This document shows, in pieces, positions 21,856-31,600 of a DNA stretch of 63,130 nucleotides. The stretch is from Pseudomonadota bacterium (GTDB taxonomy: Bacteria; Desulfobacterota; Desulfobulbia; Desulfobulbales; SURF-16). The notes under the pieces were generated by a model. That model worked only from the letters and a program-made list of their open reading frames with translations. It was not told the origin of the DNA and searched no databases. The stretch lies in assembly GCA_018816555.1 (NCBI GenBank), contig JAHIVT010000003.1:1-63130 (forward strand), read 5' to 3'. The first letter of the stretch is position 1. Every line of letters starts with the position of its first letter. Both the position numbers and the translations under genes were made by a program.

Positions 21856-23307
21856 TCAAACACCAGCCTCAGCCGGAACGATGCCATCGTCTGCCAACGG
21901 CAATTGGCTTTCAGGTTTTATCGTTTCAACGTCTTCAAAGGCGGAAGTCTTCTGACCGATAAGGTTGGCCAGCTCGTCTATCACCTCTTTCACATCGCCC
22001 ACCTGTTGATTGGTCACCTGCGCAACTTCAGACAAATAGGAGACCGTTTCCGCATTATCCTGGGTGACTCCGGTCATCTCAGCCACAGCCTTGTTGATAT
22101 AATCAATTCCCTGGGCCTGTTCCTTTGAAGCAGTGGCAATATCACCCAGGAAGTTGCCAACACGGCCGGCATTGTCTGTTACCTCAGAAAATGAATTTTC
22201 CGTATCTTTTACCAGATGAGTGCCCTTTTTAATTAAATCTCCGGTATTGGCGATGAGATCATTGGTGTTTCTGGCAGCCGTTGCCGAACGCAAGGCCAGA
22301 TTGCGTACTTCATCGGCCACCACGGCAAAGCCGACTCCGGCCTGGCCTGCCCTGGCCGCCTCGACCGCGGCATTCAGTGCCAGAATATTGGTCTGAAAGG
22401 CAATTTCATCAATTGTCTTTATAATTTTGGATGATTCCTCACTTGATTTATAAATCTTTTCCATGGATGCGGTCAGTTCTGTCATCATGCCATTTGCCCT
22501 GCTGATCACCTGGTTTGTTTCCTGCATGAGATCGTTGGCTTTTCGCGAATTCTCGGCATTCATCTCGATCATGGAAGAAATCTCATCAAGGGAGGATGAG
22601 GCTTCGTGCAGAGAGGAAGCCTGGTTCTGAGCACCATCTTCCAGTGATCTGCTGGCCGTTTCAACCTGTTCGCTTGTTACAGCCAACTGATCTCTGCTAT
22701 GGTTTATCGCGCCAATGGCCCGCCGGAGAGGATTGGTAAGCACCTTTCTAAAGGCCAAAAACATGAGGGCGGTCAAGACAACATTCAAAATCACCACTGC
22801 ATAGATAATATTAAGCGTCGATCCGTACAGTTTCTCCCGCATGAGTGATGTGGAGAGGAAAACATCGATAACTCCTAGTTTTTCTTCATCCTTGACCACA
22901 TCAACGCGTTTGGTTTTCAAATCCCCGGAAACCTGACCGGTAAAATCGACGATTTTACCTTCAACATTTCTCTGTTTTCCCAAAAACAGTGTTTTCCCAT
23001 CATTTTCCCAGACAATGACGGCGTGAATCTGTTTTTCAAGCATTTCCACCGACATGACATTGTCAGCCTTTTCCTTATCGAGATTCCACAGTGGGTTTTT
23101 CAGGTTTTCAGCCAGACGCAGGGAAGTCATGGTAACACACTTTTCCAACCCGGCCTCCATATTGGCCTTGTTAATGAAATAACTGACGACGGCAAAAGAG
23201 ATAAGGGCAAGGGTCGTGGCAGCATTGATCAGAATGCCAAGCTTGGTCTGAACGCTTGTTGCGCTAGGATTCACACGTTTTATAAAACCCATAATTTTCT
23301 CCGGCAT
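21856..23307 (-). CDS. Methyl-accepting chemotaxis protein
   Basis: A 483-residue transmembrane chemoreceptor. The first membrane helix (about residues 24-45) and the second (about 168-190) enclose a single-unit periplasmic sensor domain of about 120 residues. The cytoplasmic signalling hairpin carries the highly conserved tip DEIAFQTNILALNAAVEAARAG (shown in the sequence in parts), so it should bind CheA/CheW. A HAMP linker is short and poorly conserved. It lies antiparallel to the GH26 gene, and the solute-binding protein gene is upstream on the same strand. The ligand cannot be inferred. Confidence 0.93.
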   Translation of the reverse strand: MPEKIMGFIKRVNPSATSVQTKLGILINAATTLALISFAVVSYFINKANMEAGLEKCVTMTSLRLAENLKNPLWNLDKEKADNVMSVEMLEKQIHAVIVWENDGKTLFLGKQRNVEGKIVDFTGQVSGDLKTKRVDVVKDEEKLGVIDVFLSTSLMREKLYGSTLNIIYAVVILNVVLTALMFLAFRKVLTNPLRRAIGAINHSRDQLAVTSEQVETASRSLEDGAQNQASSLHEASSSLDEISSMIEMNAENSRKANDLMQETNQVISRANGMMTELTASMEKIYKSSEESSKIIKTIDEIAFQTNILALNAAVEAARAGQAGVGFAVVADEVRNLALRSATAARNTNDLIANTGDLIKKGTHLVKDTENSFSEVTDNAGRVGNFLGDIATASKEQAQGIDYINKAVAEMTGVTQDNAETVSYLSEVAQVTNQQVGDVKEVIDELANLIGQKTSAFEDVETIKPESQLPLADDGIVPAEAGV

Positions 23308-23463
23308 GCATGAATTATCGAACAGTTACGGAATAATTCTTTACGATTCATGATATTCGTCATTCATTGCACTCATCAGTGGGGTTTTATCAGATACATT
23401 TTTCTTGCGCTGCAACCTCTATTCTCATCCGTCTGGAAATGACCAGCACGGCTTTCCGCCGAC

Positions 23464-24189
23464 TTACCAGTTCCATTTTGTCTTCAGTTTCTGGATTTCA
23501 CCGGAGGCCTCGAGTTTCGGGTACGCCTCGTCAAAAATGGCCTTCAGGGCCTTGCCTTTGTCATTATCCGGAAAGGCAAGATAAAGTCCCAGTTCCATCA
23601 CCGGCTCTTTCTGGAATTTATCCTTGTCGACAATTTTCAACTCCAGAACTTCGTCCAGATCGGTCTCGTTCTCCAGGTAGAAATCAACCCGCCCTTTATC
23701 CAAAATCTGCAGGATGTTTTCTCGGGTGTCAAACTCCTTTTGCTCAACCGGAATGCCAAGATATTTGGCAATCGAATAGCCTTTTACGTAGGCAACCGTT
23801 TTCCCCTTCAGCGATTCCTTGCCCTGCCAACTGCTGACGGTGCCTTTTTTAAACAAAGCAACGATCGCATCAGCATCAAAGGCATCATTGGAATAGATCA
23901 TCCCCTTGATCTCATTTTGGTACGAACCGACTACCGCGTCAGCTTTGTTGGTCGTAACCAGGTTGATCGATCCCTCGTAAGAACGGATGATAAAATTAAC
24001 TTTTACTCCGGCAGGTTCATATACCGCCCTGAAAATGTCCCAGTAGAGACCGGTACCGTCCTTATTGGTGGCATCAGTCCACTCCTCGCTTGCCAGCATA
24101 ATTTCTTTGGGTGTCTCAGCCGCCAGCGCACTGCAATGCATCCCCCAAAGCAACAAGAGAACAAGGATTCCCACTCGTTTCATCAGCAC
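23464..24189 (-). CDS. Orphan extracellular solute-binding protein, family 3
   Basis: A 241-residue periplasmic protein with a signal peptide (MLMKRVGILVLLLLWG ... ALAAE). The SBP_bac_3 fold follows: ASEEWTDATNKDGTGLYWDIFRAV, then YEGSINLVTTNKADAVVGSY, as in amino-acid-binding proteins. A RBS (GGAGGTG) lies before the start. No permease or ATPase is nearby, so it may feed a distant transporter or serve as a periplasmic sensor, for example with the adjacent chemoreceptor. This last idea is inference from position alone. Confidence 0.85.
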   Translation of the reverse strand: MLMKRVGILVLLLLWGMHCSALAAETPKEIMLASEEWTDATNKDGTGLYWDIFRAVYEPAGVKVNFIIRSYEGSINLVTTNKADAVVGSYQNEIKGMIYSNDAFDADAIVALFKKGTVSSWQGKESLKGKTVAYVKGYSIAKYLGIPVEQKEFDTRENILQILDKGRVDFYLENETDLDEVLELKIVDKDKFQKEPVMELGLYLAFPDNDKGKALKAIFDEAYPKLEASGEIQKLKTKWNW

Positions 24190-25098
24190 ACCTCCTGTTT
24201 CATGATATTGAGCATATTCATGTTTAATAAATGTTGCCTTTCTCTCAAACTGACGTGTTTGTATGGCAAAATAAACTACCCCGCCGCAAGCAGCAGGGTA
24301 TTAGACCCAAGCTTCGCAATAAAAAATACTCCGAGCGGGTTACCACGCATGCAGCAAAAAAACTTCAGCTCAACATGGGAATCCACCATCAAATAGCGCT
24401 GGAATGAAATATTTTTTTATAGGCACAGCAACTTTGCGATTTTGGCAATTGAAACCACACCCAAAGACAAAAACTTATAAAATCAGTTAGTAATGCGGCT
24501 TTTCCTCTTAATTGAAACGTTACTTTTATATTATATGTGGAAAAAAAAATTAAACTCAACAAAAAGTTCACCATCATAACAAAAAGATGCACTCAAAAAG
24601 TAAACTAAAACCATATAGCTCCCTGAAAAGCTACTATATTTATCATACATTGAATAATCTGTTTACCATTCAATTCCAGTAAAAACGGAAGAAGAAAAGC
24701 CACTGTGACGTGCTAACGAATTGGCAAGGCCGCCGAACGTTTACAGCAATTCCCCCGAAGAGTGTTGGATCAGAAATCCCCTCCTTTGATGGATCAGATC
24801 CGGAGTATCTGTTAAAGATATCCCAGAATAGACGCGCCGGAGCTTTTCCTGAATTCCACTGGCTTGAATTGAGGGATAAATAAATAAGATGAACAAAGAC
24901 AACAACATATAGATGAAACCCTGGAAAAAATGTCCCTCCCTGCTTGAGCAATGATGCTCAAAACATTACTTGTGAACTTCGTTGTAATCTTTTATATTCA
25001 AGTGAATCATGAAAACAAACAATTACGGCTAATTAAGACACCAGATTGACAGGCATTAATATGCACCACTTGCAAAGCCAATATGCCAAGGTTTTTTA
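24190..25098. other. About 900-base AT-rich intergenic region
   Basis: This region lies between the divergently oriented solute-binding protein and histidine kinase genes. I found no gene I can defend. A 93-codon open frame on the minus strand (24670-24951) has no family resemblance and no convincing ribosome site. The region probably holds the promoters of both flanking genes. A short repeated TGGATCAGA occurs near 24769 and 24788, too short to interpret. Confidence 0.4.
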
Positions 25099-27336
25099 TT
25101 GAATTTACTGCGATTTAAAGACATTAGCCTCAAATGGAAACTCATTATTCCTTTCTTTTTCCTTGCTGCCCTAGGAGCTGCCTCCCTGTTTGCCGTTTCC
25201 TTTCGTTTCCAGAACAGCCTCATCCACGTCAATGAAGCAAAGCGGCTAAGAGACCAATATCAATATTTTCTAGACGATATTGTGTCCAAGGAAAACATGG
25301 CCATGAGCCTTGCCTATACGGTGGCAAAAAATCCTGCTGTAGCAGCCGCCTTCGCAGCAAGGGACCGCGACCGATTGATTGAGCTCCTGATGCCGGTCTA
25401 TAAAACCCTACAGAAAGATTTTGGCGTCAAGCAGTTTCATTTTCATATACCACCGGCTACCTCATTTCTGCGGCTTCATGCCTTGTCCCGATACGGCGAT
25501 GACATGGAGTCCTACCGGCATACGATCAATCTGGCCCGACAAAGCGGCACAGGGGTTGCCGGCATAGAGTCAGGAGTCTTTGGTCTCGGCATACGAAGTG
25601 TGGTGCCGGTGTTTCATGAGGATAAACAGATCGGCACTTTTGAGATCGGTCTTTCCCTGGAACAGCCTCTCCTGGATGAGTTCAAGAAAAACTATGGAAC
25701 GGATTTTCTGCTTTATATTCGGGAAGCCCCTGATGTAAACAATCCCACGATTTTTACTTCGACCACTGAAAAGGGACTCCTTACCACAGATTTTTTCAAT
25801 CGCTGTTTTGATAACGGTGAAGTGCTGATTCAGGACGGAAAACTGGGTGATCGCTATCTCGCCAGTATTGCCGGTCCGGTGCGTGATTTTTCCACCCGGG
25901 TGGTGGCGGTGGTTGAGATCAGTGTCGACAGAAGCCCTACCCTGGCTCTTCTTAAGCAATACGGGACAATTGCCTCTGTCATCGGCTCCATCGCCCTCGT
26001 CTTTTCCATCATTTTCGTCTGGTGCGTATCCGTTATTTTTGTCAAGCGTATCCATGAGGTTGTAAAGGCCTCGGAAGAAATTGCCGCAGGCCGGCGCGAT
26101 ACAATGATTCCTGAGGAAAGTGCTGACGAACTGGGAACAATGGCCCGTTCTATTAACAAGATGCTTTCTTCGCTGGAGGCCTCACGGAAACGGCTCAAGA
26201 GTTATTCGCATAATCTGGAGGTCATGGTCGACCAGCGTACGCGGACCCTCAAGGAATCAGAGAAAACGTATCGCACCCTGGTCGAAAATGTGCCGTTGAT
26301 CGTCTATATGATTTCAGCCGACGGGACAGTCGTTTTTTTAAACCGATCGGTTGAACAGATGATAGGTATGTCACCTGAGCAGTTGAACGGCCATCATTCA
26401 TTATGGGATGAGCACATCCATCCTGATGACCTGGCCCGCGTTGTTGCCCGGCGCAAGGAATGTCTGCGGGAGGGAAAAGATCTTCATGTCGATTACCGGA
26501 TGATTCACATAGATCACCATGTGGTCTATGGGGTTGAACATGCCGTTGCGGTACATGACGAGGATAATGAATTTATTCGGATGGATGGTATTGTCGTCGA
26601 TGTGACGATCCAAAAAGAACTTCAGGAGAAAATTCTGCAATCCGAGGAACTGGAAACCCTGAGCCAGATTTCCGCTCGCATGGCCCACGAACTGAGGAAT
26701 CCCCTTACCGCCATCGGAGGGTTGACAAGAAGGTTAATCAAATCTTTCGATGAATCGGACCCGAGAACCCAAAAGGGCAGACTGATCATAGAGCAGGTGG
26801 AAAAGCTTGAAAGAATTCTGCTGATGATGCTGGCCTATATCGGTCCCCAGTCCGTGCATCTGCAGCCCGGTGACCTCAACACAATGGTACTCAAAGCGGT
26901 TGATACCGTGAGGTCGGAATACCCAGATAAAGACTTTTCCATCAAGGCATCCTTTGATGCGAGAATACCCCAGCTGCAACTCGACCTGGCTAAATTTAAA
27001 ACCGTACTGATCAACCTGATGGAAAACGCCTATCACCGCATGGGTCAGAAAGGTGATATGAGCGTAACAACCAGAAAAATCGGCGAGCATGCGACAATTT
27101 CTCTTTCCTACCGGGTGCCATTTATCTCAGACGATGATATTAAAGACTTTTTCTATCCCTTTGCCGTGGCCTACCCCTTTGCCAAAGGGGCGACAAACGG
27201 AGACATCATGGATGTGCCCATTGCCAAGGTCGTCATCCATAACCACGGCGGTATTATCAACGTTGGAAAAGAAGACAATAATCTTGTGTGGATTGATATC
27301 TCTCTTCCGCTCAAACTAGAGGCGGTCAGCCTGTAG
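25099..27336 (+). CDS. Membrane sensor histidine kinase (CACHE-HAMP-PAS-HisKA-HATPase)
   Basis: A 745-residue sensor kinase, probably started by TTG at 25099. A first membrane helix (about residues 15-35) and a second (about 295-318) border a large periplasmic double-CACHE-like domain. HAMP (about 320-372), a coiled coil and PAS (about 390-510) follow. The phosphoacceptor is in ISARMAHELRNPLTAIGG. The ATPase domain keeps the N-box (NLMENAYHRM), but the expected glycine-rich G1 (D-x-G-x-G) and G2 boxes are replaced by YRVPFISDDD and GDIMDVPIA, so it may bind ATP unusually or not at all. It runs toward the oleD end of the adjacent operon, which contains a stand-alone response regulator; pairing is possible but untested. 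Confidence 0.85.
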   Translation: MNLLRFKDISLKWKLIIPFFFLAALGAASLFAVSFRFQNSLIHVNEAKRLRDQYQYFLDDIVSKENMAMSLAYTVAKNPAVAAAFAARDRDRLIELLMPVYKTLQKDFGVKQFHFHIPPATSFLRLHALSRYGDDMESYRHTINLARQSGTGVAGIESGVFGLGIRSVVPVFHEDKQIGTFEIGLSLEQPLLDEFKKNYGTDFLLYIREAPDVNNPTIFTSTTEKGLLTTDFFNRCFDNGEVLIQDGKLGDRYLASIAGPVRDFSTRVVAVVEISVDRSPTLALLKQYGTIASVIGSIALVFSIIFVWCVSVIFVKRIHEVVKASEEIAAGRRDTMIPEESADELGTMARSINKMLSSLEASRKRLKSYSHNLEVMVDQRTRTLKESEKTYRTLVENVPLIVYMISADGTVVFLNRSVEQMIGMSPEQLNGHHSLWDEHIHPDDLARVVARRKECLREGKDLHVDYRMIHIDHHVVYGVEHAVAVHDEDNEFIRMDGIVVDVTIQKELQEKILQSEELETLSQISARMAHELRNPLTAIGGLTRRLIKSFDESDPRTQKGRLIIEQVEKLERILLMMLAYIGPQSVHLQPGDLNTMVLKAVDTVRSEYPDKDFSIKASFDARIPQLQLDLAKFKTVLINLMENAYHRMGQKGDMSVTTRKIGEHATISLSYRVPFISDDDIKDFFYPFAVAYPFAKGATNGDIMDVPIAKVVIHNHGGIINVGKEDNNLVWIDISLPLKLEAVSL

Positions 27337-27410
27337 CCCAGTCCTGGAAAGATTGGTTCCCCTATCGCGAAAACATCAAAAAAAAGGGATGGTGAAAAGG
27401 TGAGGAGCAT

Positions 27411-28409
27411 CTAGTTTTGCTTCCTGCTGAGCCATGCCACCAGCCGGTCAACCCCCTGCGCCGTTGAAACCTCTGGGTGGTAACCCAAATCCCTCCTGGC
27501 TTTTCCCATGGAAAACCAATGGGATTTCGACAGTTGCTCTGCCAGGAATCTCGTCATGGGTGGTTCCTCCCTTCTGCCAAGCAATGAGTAAAGTTTTTCA
27601 AAGACAAATCCCGCAGCATAGGCCTTGCGAAAGCTGACCTGTTTTGTCACCCGTGGGACTTCCAGCCGCTCAAAAAGGCCATTAATCCAGTTCCACAGGT
27701 TCACCGGCTCCCCCTGGGAGATAAAATAGGCCTGCCCTGCAGCAGTTGCCGAATGAGCAAGATTTTCGGCCGCCAGCAGATGGACTGTGGCAACATTATC
27801 TATATAGGAGATATCCACCAGATTTTCACCGGCACCGACGATCTTAAGCTGCCTGCTGCGGCCCCGGGCAAGAAGTCGCGGGATGAGATTGGTATCTCCC
27901 GGTCCCCACACCAGATGCGGCCGTAGCGCCGTGGTCAGCAATTGCCGGCAATTTGCCCCTAGGACCATTTTCTCCGCCACTACCTTTGTTTCGGCATAGT
28001 GGCAGAGGAATCTGTCAGCATAGGGCGCACCTTCATCAACGCCTGCCAGATCACCGCTGCGAAACACCACACTGGGCGTGCTGGTGTAAACCAGTCTTTT
28101 GATGCCATTAGTGCGGCAGGCGGCAAGTACATTTTCCGTGCCCTGCACATTGATGGAGAAATAATCCTGATAATCCCCCCAGATACCCGCCTTGGCCGCC
28201 ACATGAAAAACCGTATCATGATCCTTGAAAACGGTTGAGAGAAACTGTGGATCACGGATATCGCCCCGGGCAACCGTTGCCCCCATTTCTCTCACCTCGG
28301 GATAATCATTACGGCCGATCACGGTGGTGCTGATGCCGCGGGAAATGAGCTGCCGCACCAGGGCCTTGCCCACAAAACCACCGCCGCCGGTAACAATTGC
28401 GCGCTCCAT
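27411..28409 (-). CDS. oleD: OleD-like NAD(P)-dependent 2-alkyl-3-ketoacid reductase
   Basis: OleD reduces the 2-alkyl-3-keto acid made by OleA to the hydroxy acid in head-to-head hydrocarbon synthesis. The 332-residue extended SDR opens with the Rossmann glycine motif TGGGGFVGKAL and has the Y-x3-K pair in HYAETK plus STPSVVF before it. 3-beta-hydroxysteroid-dehydrogenase-like features (AAKAGIWGDYQDY) fit the OleD subgroup. The ATG at 28407-28409 overlaps the oleC stop by one base (TGATG), so the two are translationally coupled. It is the last gene of the operon; I see no clear terminator before the convergent kinase gene. Confidence 0.85.
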   Translation of the reverse strand: MERAIVTGGGGFVGKALVRQLISRGISTTVIGRNDYPEVREMGATVARGDIRDPQFLSTVFKDHDTVFHVAAKAGIWGDYQDYFSINVQGTENVLAACRTNGIKRLVYTSTPSVVFRSGDLAGVDEGAPYADRFLCHYAETKVVAEKMVLGANCRQLLTTALRPHLVWGPGDTNLIPRLLARGRSRQLKIVGAGENLVDISYIDNVATVHLLAAENLAHSATAAGQAYFISQGEPVNLWNWINGLFERLEVPRVTKQVSFRKAYAAGFVFEKLYSLLGRREEPPMTRFLAEQLSKSHWFSMGKARRDLGYHPEVSTAQGVDRLVAWLSRKQN

Positions 28410-30040
28410 CAAACGCCCCCCCCTATCCTTTCCGCTGCCCACACTGCAAGTTTTTCCCTGAAGATCTTGGCATTGTGTCGGATATCAACCGGGAATGAAG
28501 GATGGATGAGAAATCGACTGATGCCCGCAGTCATGCTGCATTGCCGACCAAGTTCCGCAAGTTCTGCGAAAAAACCGGCTTCATCGGCAATCCGTTCAGT
28601 GGGCTCGACAATGAGAACCGGCAGCTGACGACCAATTTCTCCGATGCCCACCAGGGCTGAGCGGAAGACCTTGGGATGCTCGTTAAAAATCGCCTCACAG
28701 CAGATGGTGTAGAGGGTCTCGCTCTCAGTCTGCACCCGGTGGGCTTTTCTGCCGCAGAACCACAGACGACCCTTTTCATCGAGGTATCCCATATCGCCCA
28801 TCCGATGCCAGAAGGAGTGGCCATCAGAGATTTTGGCCAGGCTGTTTTCCCGGTCATTGTGGTCATAGGCCCTGGTCACCACATCCCCCTTAACAATGAT
28901 TTCACCGATTGCCCCCTGAACAAGCAGACGAACCTCGCCCAGTTTTTTGACAGCTCCTTCGACGGGTTCCATAATCCTTATCTCGATACCAGGCAAAGGA
29001 CGGCCGACGCAGGTGCCCTTGCCCTTTCTGGTCAAGGGCCATGTCTCGGCAAGAATTTCCGTGCCGCTGATCGAGACAATGGGCAGTGACTCAGTGGCAC
29101 CATAAGGGGTGAAAACCTCGCCGCCCGGGGCCATGATTTTTTTCACCCGTTCAACCAGTTCACCGGACACCGGTGCGCCGGCCATGAGAATCTTCTTCAC
29201 CCCGAGGGTTATCTTTTTTTCAAGACAATAGCGGCTGACCACGTTCCAGATGGCGGGAGAGCCGAAAGAATAGGTGACATCATGATCCTGGATGGTTTTG
29301 ACGAATTTCTGAGGATCAACTTGGGCGGGGCGGGACGGGTCCATATCCGGGATAACGGCACATGCCCCCAGTGCCGTTGAAAAAAGGGCAAAGAGGGGGA
29401 AGGCCGGCTGGTCCCGGTCATAGGAGGTGATTCGATAATAATTGCGGATGTACTGGAGCTGGGCGGAAAAGATGCCATGGGTGTATTGCACACCCTTTGG
29501 CGGTCCGGTGCTGCCGGTGGTGAAAATAATGGCAGCCAGCTCCTCACGGGCCGAGTCAACCATGTCGTATTCTGTAGAGGCATGTGCGGCAAGGTGCGCC
29601 AGCGATCTGGCAAAGGGCCAGAACCCGGGGCCAGCCAGCAGGGAAATCCTGATGGTGGTAAAGGTCTTCCGGAAGATGGTTTTAAAAAGATGGGCCTTGC
29701 CGATGCCGATGAAAACAGTGGGTTTGACCGAACCGATACAGCGCAGCAGGTTCCTGTACCCCATGCCCGGGTCAATAAGTATCACCACGGCACCCATCTG
29801 AAAAAGGGCAAAGGTGAGGCAGACAAATTCCATGGAGGGTTTGACCATGAGCATGACCCGATCCCCTTTCCTTACTTCACATTGCGTGAGCACATTGGCA
29901 AAACGTGCGCTGTTTTCCCGGAGTTCGGCAAATGTCCAGCGCAGGTATCCCTTTGCCGACGGCACGATCAGACCGGTTCGTTCAGGGAATTTCGCCGCAA
30001 CGGCAACAAGGGTCTGGGCGATATTGTATGACATGGGCAT
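28409..30040 (-). CDS. oleC: OleC-like beta-lactone synthetase (AMP-dependent ligase family)
   Basis: OleC uses ATP to convert the beta-hydroxy acid into a beta-lactone. From the ATG at 30040 (MPMSYNIAQ) it is 543 residues; the open frame extends further upstream, but only over oleB in another frame. The adenylation-family P-loop TTGSTGPPKGV and the later YGATESLP and GDMGYLDEKGRLWFCGRK motifs are all present. The size and the GRKAHRV region match OleC rather than generic acyl-CoA ligases. It starts 22 bases after oleB and overlaps oleD. Confidence 0.87.
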   Translation of the reverse strand: MPMSYNIAQTLVAVAAKFPERTGLIVPSAKGYLRWTFAELRENSARFANVLTQCEVRKGDRVMLMVKPSMEFVCLTFALFQMGAVVILIDPGMGYRNLLRCIGSVKPTVFIGIGKAHLFKTIFRKTFTTIRISLLAGPGFWPFARSLAHLAAHASTEYDMVDSAREELAAIIFTTGSTGPPKGVQYTHGIFSAQLQYIRNYYRITSYDRDQPAFPLFALFSTALGACAVIPDMDPSRPAQVDPQKFVKTIQDHDVTYSFGSPAIWNVVSRYCLEKKITLGVKKILMAGAPVSGELVERVKKIMAPGGEVFTPYGATESLPIVSISGTEILAETWPLTRKGKGTCVGRPLPGIEIRIMEPVEGAVKKLGEVRLLVQGAIGEIIVKGDVVTRAYDHNDRENSLAKISDGHSFWHRMGDMGYLDEKGRLWFCGRKAHRVQTESETLYTICCEAIFNEHPKVFRSALVGIGEIGRQLPVLIVEPTERIADEAGFFAELAELGRQCSMTAGISRFLIHPSFPVDIRHNAKIFREKLAVWAAERIGGGV

Positions 30041-30062
30041 AACGGCAATGGCAATTGATAGT

Positions 30063-30962
30063 TTACAAGGGAGAACTCTGCCGGGAAGGAGCAACCTCCG
30101 CCAGAAATTTTTCAACCAGCGGACCGATGCGGTCAAAGGCGTCTTCAAGCAGATAATGACCTGCATCCGCAAAGTAATGGCACTGAGCCCCGGGAAATCG
30201 TGCTCGCCACTCCTCATAAAAATGGTCATTAAAACAGAAATCCCTGCCTCCCCAGCAGATCAGCATCGGGGTTTGTTGAAACCAAGCGAGTCCTTGCTCA
30301 ATCTCTGTTATTGCCCCCCAGGACGGGTCTTTTTCTGACAAAGGGATGTCCTGGACAAAGCGCAGGGTGGCGATACGGTTTTTCCACGAATCATAGGGCA
30401 AGAGATAGCCCCGGGCAATTTCATCGGGCATTTTTTTCGTCACCGCCATGTGAATGGCCGCACCGGCAAAGGCGTTGCAGCCGCGAATCAGCAAAGCCCC
30501 CAGCAGCGGTGTTCTGCAGATCCTGATGCGCCAGGGTATCCTGCCGGAACGAAAGGCTGCAGTATTGAAAATCACCAGGGAGTTGATCTGCTCACCATGC
30601 CGCACGGCATAGCCCACGCCGATGGCGCCACCCCAATCATGCACCACCAGATTGAGTTTTTTTATCTGCAAAGCCCCGAGGAGATGATCGAGATTGGCAA
30701 TATGGTTTTCCAGACAGTAGGCGTAATCCTGGGGTTTGTCGGAAAGTCCGCAGCCGAGATGATCCGGGACAATGACCCGGTAACTCTGTTTCAGGAGTGC
30801 GGCAAGATTACGATAAAAGAACGACCAGGAAGGGTTGCCGTGCAGCATGACCACGACAGGCCCCTGCCCAACATCAAGATAGGACAGAGTATTGCCATCA
30901 GGAAGCCGGTGGGAACAGGGAGAAAAGGGGTAGCCATCAACAATGGATTGCGACTCAGTCAT
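30063..30962 (-). CDS. oleB: OleB-like alpha/beta hydrolase (beta-lactone decarboxylase)
   Basis: OleB removes CO2 from the beta-lactone and yields the cis-olefin. From the ATG at 30962 (MTESQS) it has 299 residues of the haloalkane-dehalogenase-like alpha/beta hydrolase fold. The oxyanion region is HGNPSWSFFYRNL and the nucleophile elbow is HDWGGAIG with Asp as nucleophile. A later GRDFCFNDHF acidic region and AGHYLLED histidine complete the triad. The start lies one base after the stop of the response regulator gene, so translation is coupled. Haloalkane dehalogenase is the fallback reading, but the ole neighbours decide. Confidence 0.87.
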   Translation of the reverse strand: MTESQSIVDGYPFSPCSHRLPDGNTLSYLDVGQGPVVVMLHGNPSWSFFYRNLAALLKQSYRVIVPDHLGCGLSDKPQDYAYCLENHIANLDHLLGALQIKKLNLVVHDWGGAIGVGYAVRHGEQINSLVIFNTAAFRSGRIPWRIRICRTPLLGALLIRGCNAFAGAAIHMAVTKKMPDEIARGYLLPYDSWKNRIATLRFVQDIPLSEKDPSWGAITEIEQGLAWFQQTPMLICWGGRDFCFNDHFYEEWRARFPGAQCHYFADAGHYLLEDAFDRIGPLVEKFLAEVAPSRQSSPL

Positions 30963-30963
30963 G

Positions 30964-31545
30964 CTAACCCGAGGTATTTTCGTCGGACGAGCGGTTACGG
31001 GAAGAAGACGGAAAGGCATGGTCACGGATCAGTTCCTGGAGATAACCCAAATGCTCCTGCACCATGGCTTCCGTTTTTTTCCGTTCCTGGATTTCCTTTG
31101 CAAGTTGGGTATTCAGGGCGGTCAACTCCTCGGTCTTTCTCAGCAGTTCGTCACGATGCTGCTTGAGGTCAAGATGGGTTTTGATCCTTGACTTGACAAT
31201 GGCCATATTGAAAGGTTTGCGGATATAATCCACCGCCCCGAGGGCAAGACCCATGGCCTCATCATCCTCATCAACAAGGGCGGTAATAAACATCACCGGA
31301 ATTTCACGGGTAACTTCATTTTCCTTGAGTTTCCTGCACACCTCATAACCATCCATTCTGGGCATCATGATATCAAGCAGAATAAGATCAGGCTGGGGAT
31401 TTTCAGCCGCAAGTTTCAGGGCTTCCGGACCATTATCGGCAAAAATGACATCATATTCCAGCCGCAGCATTTCCACCAGAATTCTGATATTTGCCGGGAC
31501 GTCATCAACAAATAAAAGCCTAAATCTCCCCTGCCGTGCCGTCAT
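30964..31545 (-). CDS. Stand-alone response regulator (REC plus coiled coil)
   Basis: A 193-residue protein. A receiver domain (about residues 8-125) carries LLFVDD, the phosphoacceptor Asp in LILLDIMMPRMDG, ITA, and the switch lysine in YIRKPF. A coiled coil (about 130-175) and a short unstructured tail follow; no DNA-binding, GGDEF or kinase output is attached. It lies between oleA and oleB on the same strand, with oleB starting one base after its stop. A regulator inside an ole operon is unusual in my knowledge. It may control an enzyme or partner by protein-protein contact. Confidence 0.88.
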   Translation of the reverse strand: MTARQGRFRLLFVDDVPANIRILVEMLRLEYDVIFADNGPEALKLAAENPQPDLILLDIMMPRMDGYEVCRKLKENEVTREIPVMFITALVDEDDEAMGLALGAVDYIRKPFNMAIVKSRIKTHLDLKQHRDELLRKTEELTALNTQLAKEIQERKKTEAMVQEHLGYLQELIRDHAFPSSSRNRSSDENTSG

Positions 31546-31600
31546 GTCCTCTCTCCTTTATGGTTAAAATCAGGCCATCGAACACTACTACCCGCTCTCT

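Noticed and set aside
24670-24951. 93-codon open frame on the minus strand in the gap before the histidine kinase
   Set aside because: No ribosome site, no known motif, and composition like the surrounding non-coding DNA.
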